A stretch of 64,000 nt of DNA from Chitinophagaceae bacterium (GCA_947371755.1 CANBQT010000008.1:1-64000), one strand, 5' to 3'. Shown: positions 42,488 through 52,223, counted from the stretch's first letter. Notes: generated from the letters alone by a model not told the origin. Made by a program: numbers and translations.

Positions 42488-45259
42488 TTAAAAGCCCATA
42501 TTCGATGGCTTACCGTTTTTATTGAAATTATAGATCAATGATAGCATGAAATAGCGTTTTATGTTCTGAGAAGTTGTTTCAGATATAAAGTTGCTACTGA
42601 TGTTTCGGTTAATTCCAAGGTTCTGATTCAGTATATCATTCACATAAAATTTCACTTCCCACTTATCATCCTTAGAAATAGTTTTTCTGATAGCGCTATT
42701 TAAAATATAGGCGTTTCTCTGATTTGCAAATGCTACTGTTTTCTGATAAAAATTAAATTCACCATTTATATCAATGTATAATTTTGGTTTCTTGAATTTG
42801 AATTGCAAATTGCTCCATGCAGTATAGGACCAATATTCTGTTGCCACATCTGGACGTATAGATGAAACTGATCGATTGTAATTTGCGTCGAAATTGATCC
42901 AGAAATTGATCCATTTGTCACTCCAGTATCCCGAATTGATGGAGAAAGATGACGCTGTTGTCTTTGTCTCATTTCGAAGGCCATTCACATAATTTACATA
43001 ACGATTGGTTGTGGGTCCAACATCAATACCAAAATTCAATGATGGGATAATTTCAAAACCATATTCTGCTCTAAGTCTTAAGGTATAATTACCATTTACA
43101 TTGATAGCTTGATTGATTCTTCTACCTAAACTATCTACAAAAGAGTTATTTGAAATGGCATTGTCGGTAGAATTATAGCCAAAACTGATTCCCATACTTC
43201 TACTTTTTAAAACCTTATAATCCGAAGCTCTAAAATTGAAATTATGCAGGAATGCCTGTTTCAGATTTGGATTGCCCACTGTGATATTTAACGGATCGAT
43301 ATTGTCGATCAAAGGTTGTATCTGATTTAAAGTTGGGTTTTGAGTGGTTCCATTATATATAAATTCTACTCTCCTTTGTTGCTTAGGTGTGAATTTAAAG
43401 TTTACCGCTGGAGTAAAATTGGTATAACTAACATCTCTATCCGTATTTTTTCTCAGATCATTCATATGGTAGTTTACTGTTCCTAATCCAGTTCCTACAG
43501 CAAAATTGAATTTCTTCACATTATAACGAATATTAAATCCTCCTGTATTCCCTAGTGTATTAAAAATAAAATGGTTACTCAGTGTATCACTCAGTTCATT
43601 GTATTTTCCATTCACATCTTTATTAAAAGTATTTCGCTCTGCATCGTTTCTATTAACATTCAGTCGGTACGATAAAACCAGAAAAGTGTTTTTCCAAAGA
43701 GGTTCGGTGTAAGTAATATTTGTATTGATACTTGAACCTGTTTGTAAATTTTCTTTACGCTGATCTACATTGTCTAATCGAATCAGTGTTCCGTTTTTAT
43801 CAAAGAACTGATTCTTAGCTAATAAGAAGCCATCTTCGTTTTTATCATTATAAGTAAAGTCGGTATTCACTGAAATGGTTCTACCCTTCTTTGCAAATTT
43901 CTTTCGCCAGAGTAGGGTAGTATTAAAGTTTTTGCTGTCGTCGTTATTATTCGTGGTTCTATCTGTTTCGTTGATTAACTTGTTATCAGAACTGATCGAT
44001 TTGCCTAAATAGTTTAATAAGCTGGAGCTCTTGGTATCAGATGCTTTTACAGTTACTTTCAGGGAGTTCGAAGAATCGATCTGCACTTCATACATGCTTG
44101 TTAATTTGTGCCTGGTTCTCTCATTCGCTTGTGTCTGATCGGTGGTATTGGTAAATGTGGTGTCTGGCAGAATGTTCTGTGTAATGGAAGTTGTTTTGCC
44201 TGTAACATTCAGCTTATTGTATTGATAGGTATTATTGGTATTATTTTTATCCTGATCCCATTTATTGCTAAAGTGTAAACCAGCAGTAGTAGAAGTTGGC
44301 AATCCTTGTCCCCAACTAAAATCATCCCCATTCCAGTTGATATTTACACCGCCATCATCATTAACAGTAGTAGTAGTATTCGGGTCTCCTGCATAGTTTC
44401 TATTCTCATCCCAGTTTAAGGATTCAAATTTTGTATTGTCATGCGTTATATATCCGGCTATTTTTCGTTTTCCCTTAAAGGCGTTGGCCATCAATTTACC
44501 GTAGCGGTATTGATCAAAATCAGTTCCTGCTTCAGCTTTGCCAAAAAAGCCCTTCTTCTTTTCTTCTTTTAATTGAAGGTTGATTGTTTTTTGCTTCTGC
44601 CCATCATCAATTCCTGTGAACACTGCCTGATCACTTTTCTTATCAAAAACCTGTACTTTATCAACGGCATCCGCTCTCAGATTTTTTGTTACAACGGCAG
44701 GATCATCACTAAAGAATTCTTCTCCATCCACGAGTACCTTATTTACTTTTTCGCCCTGAGTGGTGATTTCGCCTTTACTGTTTACCTGAATGCCCGGCAT
44801 TTTTTTCAATAGTTCCTGTACATCTGCATTAGCAGATACATGAAAGCTATCTGCTCTATATTCAGTAGTGTCTCCTTTAACCCGGATGGCAGAAATGCGT
44901 TGCTTAACGATAACTTCTTCCAATAATTTAGCACGGGTGATTAATGGAACAATACCTAAGTTCTTTTCTGATACGCCGTCGTAATTGATGTTGTCTGTAT
45001 ACTCTGCATAATTTGGATAGGAGACCATTAAGATATAATTGCCTGGCATCACTTTCTTTAGATCAAAGTTTCCTTGCTGATCTGTGCGGACAAATTTTAC
45101 CAAAACAGAATCCTTCTGTCTGAGAATAGACACTACAGCGTTGCCAAGATTTTGTTTGTTGAGCGTGTCGTTTACTGATCCCTTGATGGAAGAGTTCTGG
45201 GCGGAAACAGTAGCAACACTGGTGAACACAATTATAATAAGCAGTAATAATTTATTCAT
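42488..45259 (-). CDS. Outer-membrane beta-barrel receptor, TonB-dependent-receptor-like
   Basis: The 923-residue protein has a signal peptide (1-20) and a carboxypeptidase-regulatory-like domain (about 22-105, SIKGSVNDTLNKQNLGNAVV). A TonB-receptor plug follows (about 125-225) with LKKMPGIQVNSKGEIT and KVLVDGEEFFSDDP, then a long beta barrel of the OMP_b-brl_3 type ending in an aromatic strand. Such proteins import or bind large ligands at the outer membrane. No SusD partner is adjacent; instead a GLPGLI gene follows, marking a different receptor class. The ligand is unknown. Confidence 0.9.
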   Translation of the reverse strand: MNKLLLLIIIVFTSVATVSAQNSSIKGSVNDTLNKQNLGNAVVSILRQKDSVLVKFVRTDQQGNFDLKKVMPGNYILMVSYPNYAEYTDNINYDGVSEKNLGIVPLITRAKLLEEVIVKQRISAIRVKGDTTEYRADSFHVSANADVQELLKKMPGIQVNSKGEITTQGEKVNKVLVDGEEFFSDDPAVVTKNLRADAVDKVQVFDKKSDQAVFTGIDDGQKQKTINLQLKEEKKKGFFGKAEAGTDFDQYRYGKLMANAFKGKRKIAGYITHDNTKFESLNWDENRNYAGDPNTTTTVNDDGGVNINWNGDDFSWGQGLPTSTTAGLHFSNKWDQDKNNTNNTYQYNKLNVTGKTTSITQNILPDTTFTNTTDQTQANERTRHKLTSMYEVQIDSSNSLKVTVKASDTKSSSLLNYLGKSISSDNKLINETDRTTNNNDDSKNFNTTLLWRKKFAKKGRTISVNTDFTYNDKNEDGFLLAKNQFFDKNGTLIRLDNVDQRKENLQTGSSINTNITYTEPLWKNTFLVLSYRLNVNRNDAERNTFNKDVNGKYNELSDTLSNHFIFNTLGNTGGFNIRYNVKKFNFAVGTGLGTVNYHMNDLRKNTDRDVSYTNFTPAVNFKFTPKQQRRVEFIYNGTTQNPTLNQIQPLIDNIDPLNITVGNPNLKQAFLHNFNFRASDYKVLKSRSMGISFGYNSTDNAISNNSFVDSLGRRINQAINVNGNYTLRLRAEYGFEIIPSLNFGIDVGPTTNRYVNYVNGLRNETKTTASSFSINSGYWSDKWINFWINFDANYNRSVSSIRPDVATEYWSYTAWSNLQFKFKKPKLYIDINGEFNFYQKTVAFANQRNAYILNSAIRKTISKDDKWEVKFYVNDILNQNLGINRNISSNFISETTSQNIKRYFMLSLIYNFNKNGKPSNMGF

Positions 45260-45421
45260 GCAGTTAGGTCGTTGAGGTATTGGATGTAATTGATTGCAAA
45301 AAACATCAATTATTAATCATAAACTAAATTCTTAGTTGTAATGTTATGTTAAACAATTTTTATATCTAATGGTTAGTACTGATTAATAGTTGTATGAAAA
45401 TTTCTTCATCAGCTAGTAATA

Positions 45422-45429
45422 TAGTTTTG
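45422..45429 (+). promoter_or_regulatory. Candidate -7 promoter box of glgB
   Basis: TAGTTTTG matches TAnnTTTG, 53 bases before the ATG at 45483. The rest of the 223-base gap upstream of glgB shows no other named feature. Confidence 0.4.
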
Positions 45430-45482
45430 TTATCTTCCCTTACACAAGAGTGATTATTGCAATTAAAGTTGGAATTAGAAAT

Positions 45483-47423
45483 ATGAAAAAATACGAGGAG
45501 ATTCATTTTGTCGATAGTAATCAGCCTGTTTGGAACTACTCTCTATTTTCAGATGAGGACATCAAAAATTTCCAAAATGGTACCCATTATAGTTTGTATA
45601 AGTTGATGGGGAATAAGCAAATCTCCGTAAATGGCACTTCAGGTACCTATTTTGCAGTATGGGCACCTAACGCAACCTATTTAAGCGTGACAGGCGATTT
45701 TAACCAGTGGGATAAAGAAAGCCATCCATTAAAAGTACGACTCGATAATTCTGGCATCTGGGAGGGTTTTATCCCCAATGTTGGTGCAGGCGAAGCTTAT
45801 AAATACCATATTCACGGATTCAGAGGAATCAGGCTTGATAAGGGCGATCCTTATGCTAATTATTGGGAAACCAGACCCCAGACTGCCTCTATTACCTGGC
45901 AAACTTCTTATGATTGGCAGGATGCCGAATGGATGAAAACAAGGAAAAAACACAATTCTTTGAATGCACCTTATTCAGTGTATGAAGTGCACCTGGCTAG
46001 TTGGATGCGACCCGATAAAAATGATGAAGAGCGATATAACACGTATGCCCAGATTACAGAAAGACTGGTTCCATATGTAAAGGAAATGGGCTTCACCCAT
46101 GTGGAATTCATGCCGGTGATGGAACATCCTTTCGATGGAAGTTGGGGCTATCAGGGTACAGGTTATTTTGCTCCCACCTCAAGATTTGGAACACCACAGG
46201 ATTATGCTGCCATGGTAGACGCATTTCACCAGGCTGGTATTGGTGTGATTCTGGATTGGGTGCCTTCGCATTTTCCTTATGATGCACATGGATTATTCAT
46301 GTTCGATGGAACGCATACCTACGAATATGCGGATATGCGTAAGGGATTTCATCCCGATTGGAACTCTTACATTTTCAATTATAAAAGGGGAGAAGTAAAA
46401 TCATTTTTGATCAGTTCCGCCCGTTTCTGGTGTGATCAATTTCATACTGATGGTATTCGTGTAGATGCTGTGAGTTCGATGCTAAGACTGGATTATAGCC
46501 GAAATGCAGGTCAGTGGGAACCCAATGAATATGGTGGAAATGGAAATATTGAAGCTATTGCCTTTATTACCGATTTAAATGAAACATTATACCGCGATTT
46601 CCCCGATATTCAAACCATCGCAGAGGAAGCAACCGATTGGCCAAAGATCAGTAAACCCACTTTTGAAGGGGGGTTAGGATTTGGTATGAGGTGGATGATG
46701 GGTTGGATGCACGATACTCTGGACTACTTCAATTTAGATCCCATCTATCGACAATTTCAACAGGATAAATTTTCATTTAGTATGATGTATTTCTACGATG
46801 AAAACTTCATGCTTCCATTATCCCATGATGAAGTAGTGCACGGTAAAAGTCCGATGCTGTATAAAATGCCCGGTGATGAATGGCAAAAATTTGCAAACCT
46901 CCGTATCTTATACACCTACATGTTTACCCACCCTGGTTCTAAGTTATTGTTTATGGGTAATGAATTTGGTGCTACCAATGAATGGAATTATAAAAGTGAA
47001 CTGCAGTGGGATTTATTAAAGCACCAAAGTCATGGTGGCATGAAATATTGTGTGCAGAAATTAAATGAACTATATCGTTCAGAACCTGCGTTATATGAAA
47101 AACAATTTGAGCCTGGTGGATTTGAATGGGTAGATCTGAATCATAGGAGCGAATCTGTGTTAGTTTATATGCGAAAAGGGAAAAAACCTAAAGACAACAT
47201 ATTGATCATATTAAATGTTACTCCTTTAGTAAGGCATGATTGGGAAATTTATGTGCATGGCAAGGGAAAATGGAAGGAAATTTTCAATTCTAACAATGAA
47301 GAATTCTGGGGAACAGGAGATGTATTTAATCCTTCTATTTCATCAGAATTAGTAGATAAACCTTCTGAATGTTATAAAATAAAAGTGCAGTTGCCGGCTC
47401 TAGGCGCTGTAGTATTGAAATAG
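45483..47423 (+). CDS. glgB: 1,4-alpha-glucan branching enzyme
   Basis: From ATG 45483 (a GTG lies 33 bases earlier) the product has 646 residues. A CBM48 domain (about 40-130) with FAVWAPNATYLSVTGDFNQW precedes a GH13 barrel with Asp328 in GIRVDAVSS, Glu381 in IAEEATDW and His448-Asp449 in LSHDEVVHG. The barrel and these motifs fit GlgB of the form lacking the extra N1 domain. It forms alpha-1,6 branches in glycogen. It is a single gene about 11 kb from glgAC. Confidence 0.95.
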   Translation: MKKYEEIHFVDSNQPVWNYSLFSDEDIKNFQNGTHYSLYKLMGNKQISVNGTSGTYFAVWAPNATYLSVTGDFNQWDKESHPLKVRLDNSGIWEGFIPNVGAGEAYKYHIHGFRGIRLDKGDPYANYWETRPQTASITWQTSYDWQDAEWMKTRKKHNSLNAPYSVYEVHLASWMRPDKNDEERYNTYAQITERLVPYVKEMGFTHVEFMPVMEHPFDGSWGYQGTGYFAPTSRFGTPQDYAAMVDAFHQAGIGVILDWVPSHFPYDAHGLFMFDGTHTYEYADMRKGFHPDWNSYIFNYKRGEVKSFLISSARFWCDQFHTDGIRVDAVSSMLRLDYSRNAGQWEPNEYGGNGNIEAIAFITDLNETLYRDFPDIQTIAEEATDWPKISKPTFEGGLGFGMRWMMGWMHDTLDYFNLDPIYRQFQQDKFSFSMMYFYDENFMLPLSHDEVVHGKSPMLYKMPGDEWQKFANLRILYTYMFTHPGSKLLFMGNEFGATNEWNYKSELQWDLLKHQSHGGMKYCVQKLNELYRSEPALYEKQFEPGGFEWVDLNHRSESVLVYMRKGKKPKDNILIILNVTPLVRHDWEIYVHGKGKWKEIFNSNNEEFWGTGDVFNPSISSELVDKPSECYKIKVQLPALGAVVLK

Positions 47424-47439
47424 TTCATGCATTGAAAAG

Positions 47440-47463
47440 GGGGATAGTACATGTGCTATCCCC
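47440..47463. terminator. Possible hairpin terminator of glgB
   Basis: GGGGATAG and CTATCCCC pair around a small stem extension. The tail is only weakly T-rich, so its role as terminator is uncertain. Confidence 0.4.
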
Positions 47464-47583
47464 AAATTATGCACCTTTTTAAGTCTTAACAATTTGGTAA
47501 ACAGCGTTGCATTCATAATAGTTGTCACTTTGTAGTGTAATCAAGTTCGAGTGTTTATTCGTTAATCCTTAAAATCCCCACTC

Positions 47584-47847
47584 ATGAAAACGAATTCTTC
47601 AGAATTGTTGGTGAATGCAACCGGGCAATTAATGCAACAGCACATTTTCGATCACTTGTCAGATGAAAAATTAGCAAAGATGAATTCTTGCCTTCAAAAA
47701 TTGGGCAATCATAATTCAGCGCTTGTTACAGATCATCTGGAACAAGAATTGGTTGATTTGTTTGGAGAAGCAGATCTGTATGCCGAAACAACTACTCCTC
47801 AGTCATTGCACCAATGGCAGGCAGTAATGAGTTGTTACGGTAAATAG
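47584..47847 (+). CDS. Small soluble protein of unknown function (87 aa)
   Basis: The 87-residue protein is polar and mostly helical by composition (HIFDHLSDEKLAKMNSCLQKL, then DHLEQELVDLFGEADLY), with no signal peptide or membrane segment. I do not recognise a family. It lies between glgB and a convergent histidine kinase, with four bases between its stop and the kinase stop. The start ATG at 47584 has no clear promoter box nearby. Codon use looks like the neighbours, which supports a real gene. Confidence 0.55.
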   Translation: MKTNSSELLVNATGQLMQQHIFDHLSDEKLAKMNSCLQKLGNHNSALVTDHLEQELVDLFGEADLYAETTTPQSLHQWQAVMSCYGK

Positions 47848-47851
47848 TTTA

Positions 47852-49030
47852 TTAGCTTATTTGATCGTTTGTTGATAAAGGAAGTACAATTCTAAAGCTA
47901 GTTCCTTTACCAGGTTCACTCCAACGCACAAAGAGTTTTCCTTTGTGGTACTGCTCAACAATCCGCCTGCTGAGAGAGAGACCTAAACCCCATCCACGTT
48001 TTTTAGTGGTAAATCCTGGCCTGAATACTTTTTTAATATTGGCTGCAGCAATTCCTTTCCCACTATCTGTAACATCAACGAATACTTCGTGTGCAGACAT
48101 GTGTGCATGTATAGTAATCAATCCTTTCCCATCAATGGCATCCAGGGCATTTTTAATTAAGTTTTCCATCACCCAATCGAATAGTGGTGCAGAAAGTAAC
48201 ACTTGAACATTCTCAATTTTACTGGTATCGCATTCGAATTCTACAGATCCACCAGCACGTTTTTTCATATAGTTTAAAATGTGAAGGATGTGTTCTGCGA
48301 TATGGGAGCTTTCTAATTTAGGCTGACTACCAATTTTTCCAAATCGGTCGGTAATCAATTGTAATCTTTTCACATCTTTCGCAATTTCAGGAACGAAAGT
48401 TTCATTTCCTTTTGTTGATTTGAGTATTTCCAGCCAACCTTCTAAACTACTTACCGGAGTACCTAATTGATGTGCTGTTTCTTTAGCGAGTGATGCCCAT
48501 AATTGATTCTGTTCGCTTTTGTAATTGATCCTTTGTAAGGCAATGGCCACAAAAATAAATAGTGCCACTATGAACAGTTGAATGATTGGATAGAGTTTAG
48601 TTTCCTTTAATAATTTGCTTTCACCATAATAATATTTATTGGCAGCATAAGGCTTTTCCGAAAGAATACTGATGATGGGGTTTCTATTGAAACGTTTGAA
48701 CTGATTGAGTTTCTTTGATAAATAAGTTGGGTCTGCTTTAACCTGATCTGCTTCCAGATTTAAGTAATTTCCTGTGATTTGATCTTTCTCGTTGGTTTCT
48801 ATAATTGGAATCTGATCATTTTCTGTGATGATCTTTGCAGCAAGATTGATACTCACTGTGTCGGACGAAAATAAAATCGTTCTTTGTGCTTCTACCCAGG
48901 CAGCTACGTTTTTTCTTTCTTCTGTTGCAATTTTTCCTGCTAGGTATTGAGAATATACAATTGTACCGCTTACTATTAGTACAGCAATAATCACCATCAG
49001 TGTTCGCCAATTCATCCAGGAACTTATCAT
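47852..49030 (-). CDS. Sensor histidine kinase without adjacent response regulator
   Basis: The 392-residue protein has two transmembrane helices (about 10-28 and 146-166) around a periplasmic sensor of about 115 residues. An HisKA-like helix follows with His187 in KETAHQLGTP, then an HATPase domain with the N box NLIKNALDAI (Asn294), DSGKGIAA (322-329) and GWGLGLSLSRR (346-356). It should autophosphorylate in response to an envelope signal. No response regulator lies beside it, so its partner is elsewhere. A perfect 14-bp terminator separates it from the upstream-lying coiled-coil gene. Confidence 0.93.
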   Translation of the reverse strand: MISSWMNWRTLMVIIAVLIVSGTIVYSQYLAGKIATEERKNVAAWVEAQRTILFSSDTVSINLAAKIITENDQIPIIETNEKDQITGNYLNLEADQVKADPTYLSKKLNQFKRFNRNPIISILSEKPYAANKYYYGESKLLKETKLYPIIQLFIVALFIFVAIALQRINYKSEQNQLWASLAKETAHQLGTPVSSLEGWLEILKSTKGNETFVPEIAKDVKRLQLITDRFGKIGSQPKLESSHIAEHILHILNYMKKRAGGSVEFECDTSKIENVQVLLSAPLFDWVMENLIKNALDAIDGKGLITIHAHMSAHEVFVDVTDSGKGIAAANIKKVFRPGFTTKKRGWGLGLSLSRRIVEQYHKGKLFVRWSEPGKGTSFRIVLPLSTNDQIS

Positions 49031-49081
49031 AAATCTAATGTACGTGAAATTGTGAAACAGGAGTTCAGCCCTTTCTAAAAC

Positions 49082-49113
49082 AAAAATGGCCGTCTAATTA
49101 GACGGCCATTTTT
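49082..49113. terminator. Perfect hairpin terminator
   Basis: AAAAATGGCCGTCT (49082-49095) and AGACGGCCATTTTT (49100-49113) pair over 14 bases around AATT. It lies between the histidine kinase start and the coiled-coil gene stop and ends the latter on the minus strand. Confidence 0.9.
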
Positions 49114-49127
49114 AAAGTATGTTTAGA

Positions 49128-50111
49128 TTAACTAAATAATCCACCCTTCTTTAAAGTCTTTACACTTTCTCCAATTTTGAAACCATTGTTATAAATCTCA
49201 ATTTTGTAATTACCTTCTGCGTATTTATCATTCTTTTTCCAATTGAAACTTACTGGAGGTAATGGTTTGCCTTGCTCGTAAGCAACTGAAACTTTATTAG
49301 TAAAACCTCTTTCACCTTCTTCACGTGTGGTAAAGTTGCCACCTTCGTTAAATGTTTTTCCATCAGGTCCAGTTATTACTACAAAGAAATCTTTAGAACC
49401 AGAAGGAGTAACTCGATTTGCATCTACTGTAAATACTACGCGCATGAAATCAGCTCTTTTTGCTGTATTGGTTTCTTTTTCTTTACCGCTGCTTTTTAAA
49501 TCAATTGCGATGATTCCAATATGTGAAGCTTGCAATGTTGACGCAACATCTACTTTATCGGCTAATTGTTGCTTCTCTGTATTTGTTTTTGTTAGGTTTT
49601 GCTCCAAATTCTGCTTGTCAGAAGTTAACTGAGTTTTTTCTGTATTCAATTGCTGATTGGTATTTGTCAAAGTTTGGTTCTCACCTTTTAGCTTTTCAAT
49701 TTCCTCAAACAATCCACTGATCTTACCATTCAAGTCGTTGATCATACTTTTTGCTTCAGCTAATTCTGCAGCAGTGGCATCTTTCTTACGAAGAATACTT
49801 CCAATATTCACTTTCAGTTTTTGTATCTCAGTACCTTTTTCTGCTAAAGAACCATGTAATTGTAGGTTATTTTGAGTTAATGAATCTGCTTTAGCTGATA
49901 CCAAAGTATATTCAGCTTGAATTGCGTTTCTGGCGCTATCCACATTACTGATCTTTGTTTCAAGCAAAGTAACTGTTTCTTTAGTCTTGCTTTTGTCGTA
50001 AAAAATATATCCCCAAGTCAATACTAATGCGGTGATCAAAATGCCGTAGATCAATTTACGGTTGTCTTTACCCTGTGGGGTTTGGGTACTGCTTTCTGAG
50101 GTGTAGGTCAT
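49128..50111 (-). CDS. Single-pass membrane protein with long coiled coil and C-terminal beta domain
   Basis: ATG 50111 is the likely start; longer forms would overlap holA and its promoter. The 327-residue product has one transmembrane helix (about 19-37), a long coiled coil (about 45-190, rich in KLKGENQTLTNTNQQLNTEK-like heptads), and a C-terminal beta-rich domain (about 200-320) ending FKIGESVKTLKKGGLFS. The last part resembles immunoglobulin-like folds and includes VVITGPDGKTFNEGG. The topology suggests a cell-envelope spacer or scaffold. I do not recognise the family. Confidence 0.7.
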   Translation of the reverse strand: MTYTSESSTQTPQGKDNRKLIYGILITALVLTWGYIFYDKSKTKETVTLLETKISNVDSARNAIQAEYTLVSAKADSLTQNNLQLHGSLAEKGTEIQKLKVNIGSILRKKDATAAELAEAKSMINDLNGKISGLFEEIEKLKGENQTLTNTNQQLNTEKTQLTSDKQNLEQNLTKTNTEKQQLADKVDVASTLQASHIGIIAIDLKSSGKEKETNTAKRADFMRVVFTVDANRVTPSGSKDFFVVITGPDGKTFNEGGNFTTREEGERGFTNKVSVAYEQGKPLPPVSFNWKKNDKYAEGNYKIEIYNNGFKIGESVKTLKKGGLFS

Positions 50112-50206
50112 AAAATAAAATTTAATGTTCTGATAGTTTTTTTTAATATTTATCGGGCTGTGCATATTAAAACCAAAACCGTGCCAAAAAATAAATTGAC
50201 CTTTTA

Positions 50207-50236
50207 TTGGTATTAAACCCACTTGCCGCATCTTTG
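50207..50236 (+). promoter_or_regulatory. holA promoter, next to the start codon
   Basis: TTG (50207-50209), a 19-base spacer, and CATCTTTG (50229-50236) fit the Bacteroidota pattern with one mismatch. The ATG begins at 50242, five bases after the box, so the mRNA may be leaderless. Confidence 0.55.
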
Positions 50237-50241
50237 CAACC

Positions 50242-51240
50242 ATGTCTGCAGAAAAGATCATTTCAGAATGGAAAAAGGGCCAGTTCAAGCCAGTTTATTG
50301 GTTAGAGGGGGAGGAGTCTTATTTTATTGATCAGGTGGTTTATTATGCAGAAAAAAAGATTCTCTCAGAGGCCGAAGCAGGATTTAACCTTTCCGTTTTT
50401 TATGGTAAAGATGCAGATTGGGCCGCAGTAGTAAATGCCTGTATGCGTTACCCCATGTTTGCCGAACGTCAGGTGGTTTTACTCAAAGAAGCGCAACACA
50501 TGCGCGACATTGATAAACTCGAATCTTATATAGAGAATCCGCTTAAAACAACCGTCTTTGTAGTTAGTTATAAAGAGAAAAAAGTGGATGGCCGTTCTAA
50601 ACTTGCGAAAACCCTCAAAACAAAAGGTGAGCTGCTCAGTACGAAAAAAATGTACGATAGCCAGTTGCCAGAATGGACCAATCAAATGATCCAGCATCAC
50701 GGACTAACCATTAGTCCGAAAGGCTTGAACCTATTGGTAGATCATATAGGTAATGACCTGAGTAGAATTGAAAATGAAATTGAAAAACTGGCAGTAAATC
50801 TGGGTGCCAGAAAGGGCATAACAGAAGACGATATTGAAAAATATATTGGGGTAAGTAAAGAGTTCAATGTATTTGAATTACAAGATGCCATTGGTAAAAG
50901 AGACCAGGCAAAAGCCATTCGGATCATCCATTATTTCGAAGCCAATCCGAAAGCAGCGCCTATTCAAATGGTTTTACCTGCGATTTATAATTTCTTCAGT
51001 AAAGTATTAATGATACATGCCATGCCAGGTGGGGATGAGAAATCAATTGCAGCTGCTATTGGAGTGAACCCCTATTTTGCAAAAGATTATTTCGCGGCGG
51101 CTAAGAAATACAATTACGCAGGAGTAGAGAAAATATTATTATTGCTGCACCACTATAACTTACGTTCTGTGGGGGTTCATGATGGCGGAAGTTCTGATGC
51201 AGGACTGATGAAAGAATTAATTGTTAAAATGATGCAATAG
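50242..51240 (+). CDS. holA: DNA polymerase III subunit delta
   Basis: The 332-residue protein matches HolA in order: an N-terminal domain with KPVYWLEGEESYFID, the AAA-like fold with TTVFVVSYKEKKVDGRSKLAKTL, the GLNLLVDHIGNDLSRIENEIEKL block, the FNVFELQDAIGKRD linker, and a C-terminal collar domain. Delta opens the beta clamp in the clamp loader. It has its own promoter, is divergent from the coiled-coil gene, and ends three bases from the stop of convergent ribF. Confidence 0.93.
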   Translation: MSAEKIISEWKKGQFKPVYWLEGEESYFIDQVVYYAEKKILSEAEAGFNLSVFYGKDADWAAVVNACMRYPMFAERQVVLLKEAQHMRDIDKLESYIENPLKTTVFVVSYKEKKVDGRSKLAKTLKTKGELLSTKKMYDSQLPEWTNQMIQHHGLTISPKGLNLLVDHIGNDLSRIENEIEKLAVNLGARKGITEDDIEKYIGVSKEFNVFELQDAIGKRDQAKAIRIIHYFEANPKAAPIQMVLPAIYNFFSKVLMIHAMPGGDEKSIAAAIGVNPYFAKDYFAAAKKYNYAGVEKILLLLHHYNLRSVGVHDGGSSDAGLMKELIVKMMQ

Positions 51241-51242
51241 TT

Positions 51243-52193
51243 TTAAGATAACATCAAAGCTTCTTTCGCCATCAGTTTATCCTTTCCCAATTGTTCTGTG
51301 AGTGCTTCCAGTCCCGCAAATTTCTGCTCAGGTCTAAGATAACTATGAATGGAAATTTTAAGTGTTTTCCCATAAATATCCTGATCAAAATCAAATAAGT
51401 GTACTTCAATTACACGATGAATACCATCAATAGTTGGACGAACACCAATATTCATCATGCCATTCAATGGCTCAGTTGGATTGTCATCCTCTAGAATTAT
51501 AGCATGAACAGCATATACACCATTACTAGGAATAAGTTTGTCTTCTGAAGCGATTTTTAAATTAGCGGTTGGATAGCCAATAGTTCTGCCCAGTTGATTT
51601 CCTTTGATCACTTCACCTTCAAAGAAGTATTCGTAGCCCAGGAATTTATTCGCCGAACTAATATCATAATCAAGCAAAGCTTTTCTGATTTTTGTGGAGC
51701 TAATGACTACTCCATTCAGAATATGTTCGGGAATCTCTTTCACTGCAAATCCCAATTTCTTTCCATAATCCACAAGCAAATGGTAATCTCCCACACGGTT
51801 TTTCCCAAAACGATGATCATACCCAATGATAATGGTATGTGGATGGAATAGTTTAACCAGAAACTCACTGATATATTCCTCTGCATTTTGATTAGCAAAG
51901 GCCTGATTGAAAGGAATGATTACCAAATGATCGATACCGGCATTCGATAGCAGTGCTATCTTTTCTTCTAAACTGCCTAATAACTTAACATTGGAATGCG
52001 AACCAGCAATCACTGATCTAGGGTGGGGATAAAAACTGATGATTACTGTTTCCCCCTGTACAGCTCTGGCTTCTTCTATCAATTGCTTGATGATTTGGCG
52101 ATGTCCCAAATGAACTCCATCAAATGTGCCAATGGTAATGACCGCATTTTTAAAAGATGGGAGCGCCCCCGATTCCTGATAGTGTACCTGCAT
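51243..52193 (-). CDS. ribF: Bifunctional riboflavin kinase/FAD synthetase
   Basis: From ATG 52193 (a TTG lies 12 bases upstream) the protein has 316 residues. The N-terminal FAD synthetase half has the nucleotidyltransferase motif GTFDGVHLGHR (22-32) and SSTKIRKAL near 170-178. The C-terminal riboflavin kinase half has GNQLGRTIGYPTANL. It makes FMN and then FAD in the cytoplasm. It is divergent from the purM-like gene, with their starts only 74 bases apart. Confidence 0.95.
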   Translation of the reverse strand: MQVHYQESGALPSFKNAVITIGTFDGVHLGHRQIIKQLIEEARAVQGETVIISFYPHPRSVIAGSHSNVKLLGSLEEKIALLSNAGIDHLVIIPFNQAFANQNAEEYISEFLVKLFHPHTIIIGYDHRFGKNRVGDYHLLVDYGKKLGFAVKEIPEHILNGVVISSTKIRKALLDYDISSANKFLGYEYFFEGEVIKGNQLGRTIGYPTANLKIASEDKLIPSNGVYAVHAIILEDDNPTEPLNGMMNIGVRPTIDGIHRVIEVHLFDFDQDIYGKTLKISIHSYLRPEQKFAGLEALTEQLGKDKLMAKEALMLS

Positions 52194-52223
52194 AATTGGG
52201 TGCAAATCTAAGGCATAGTGTTG

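Noticed and set aside
45260-45482. Possible regulatory RNA or small gene in the glgB upstream gap
   Set aside because: Only a -7 box at 45422 is recognisable; no stable hairpin, riboswitch core or coherent small frame was seen.
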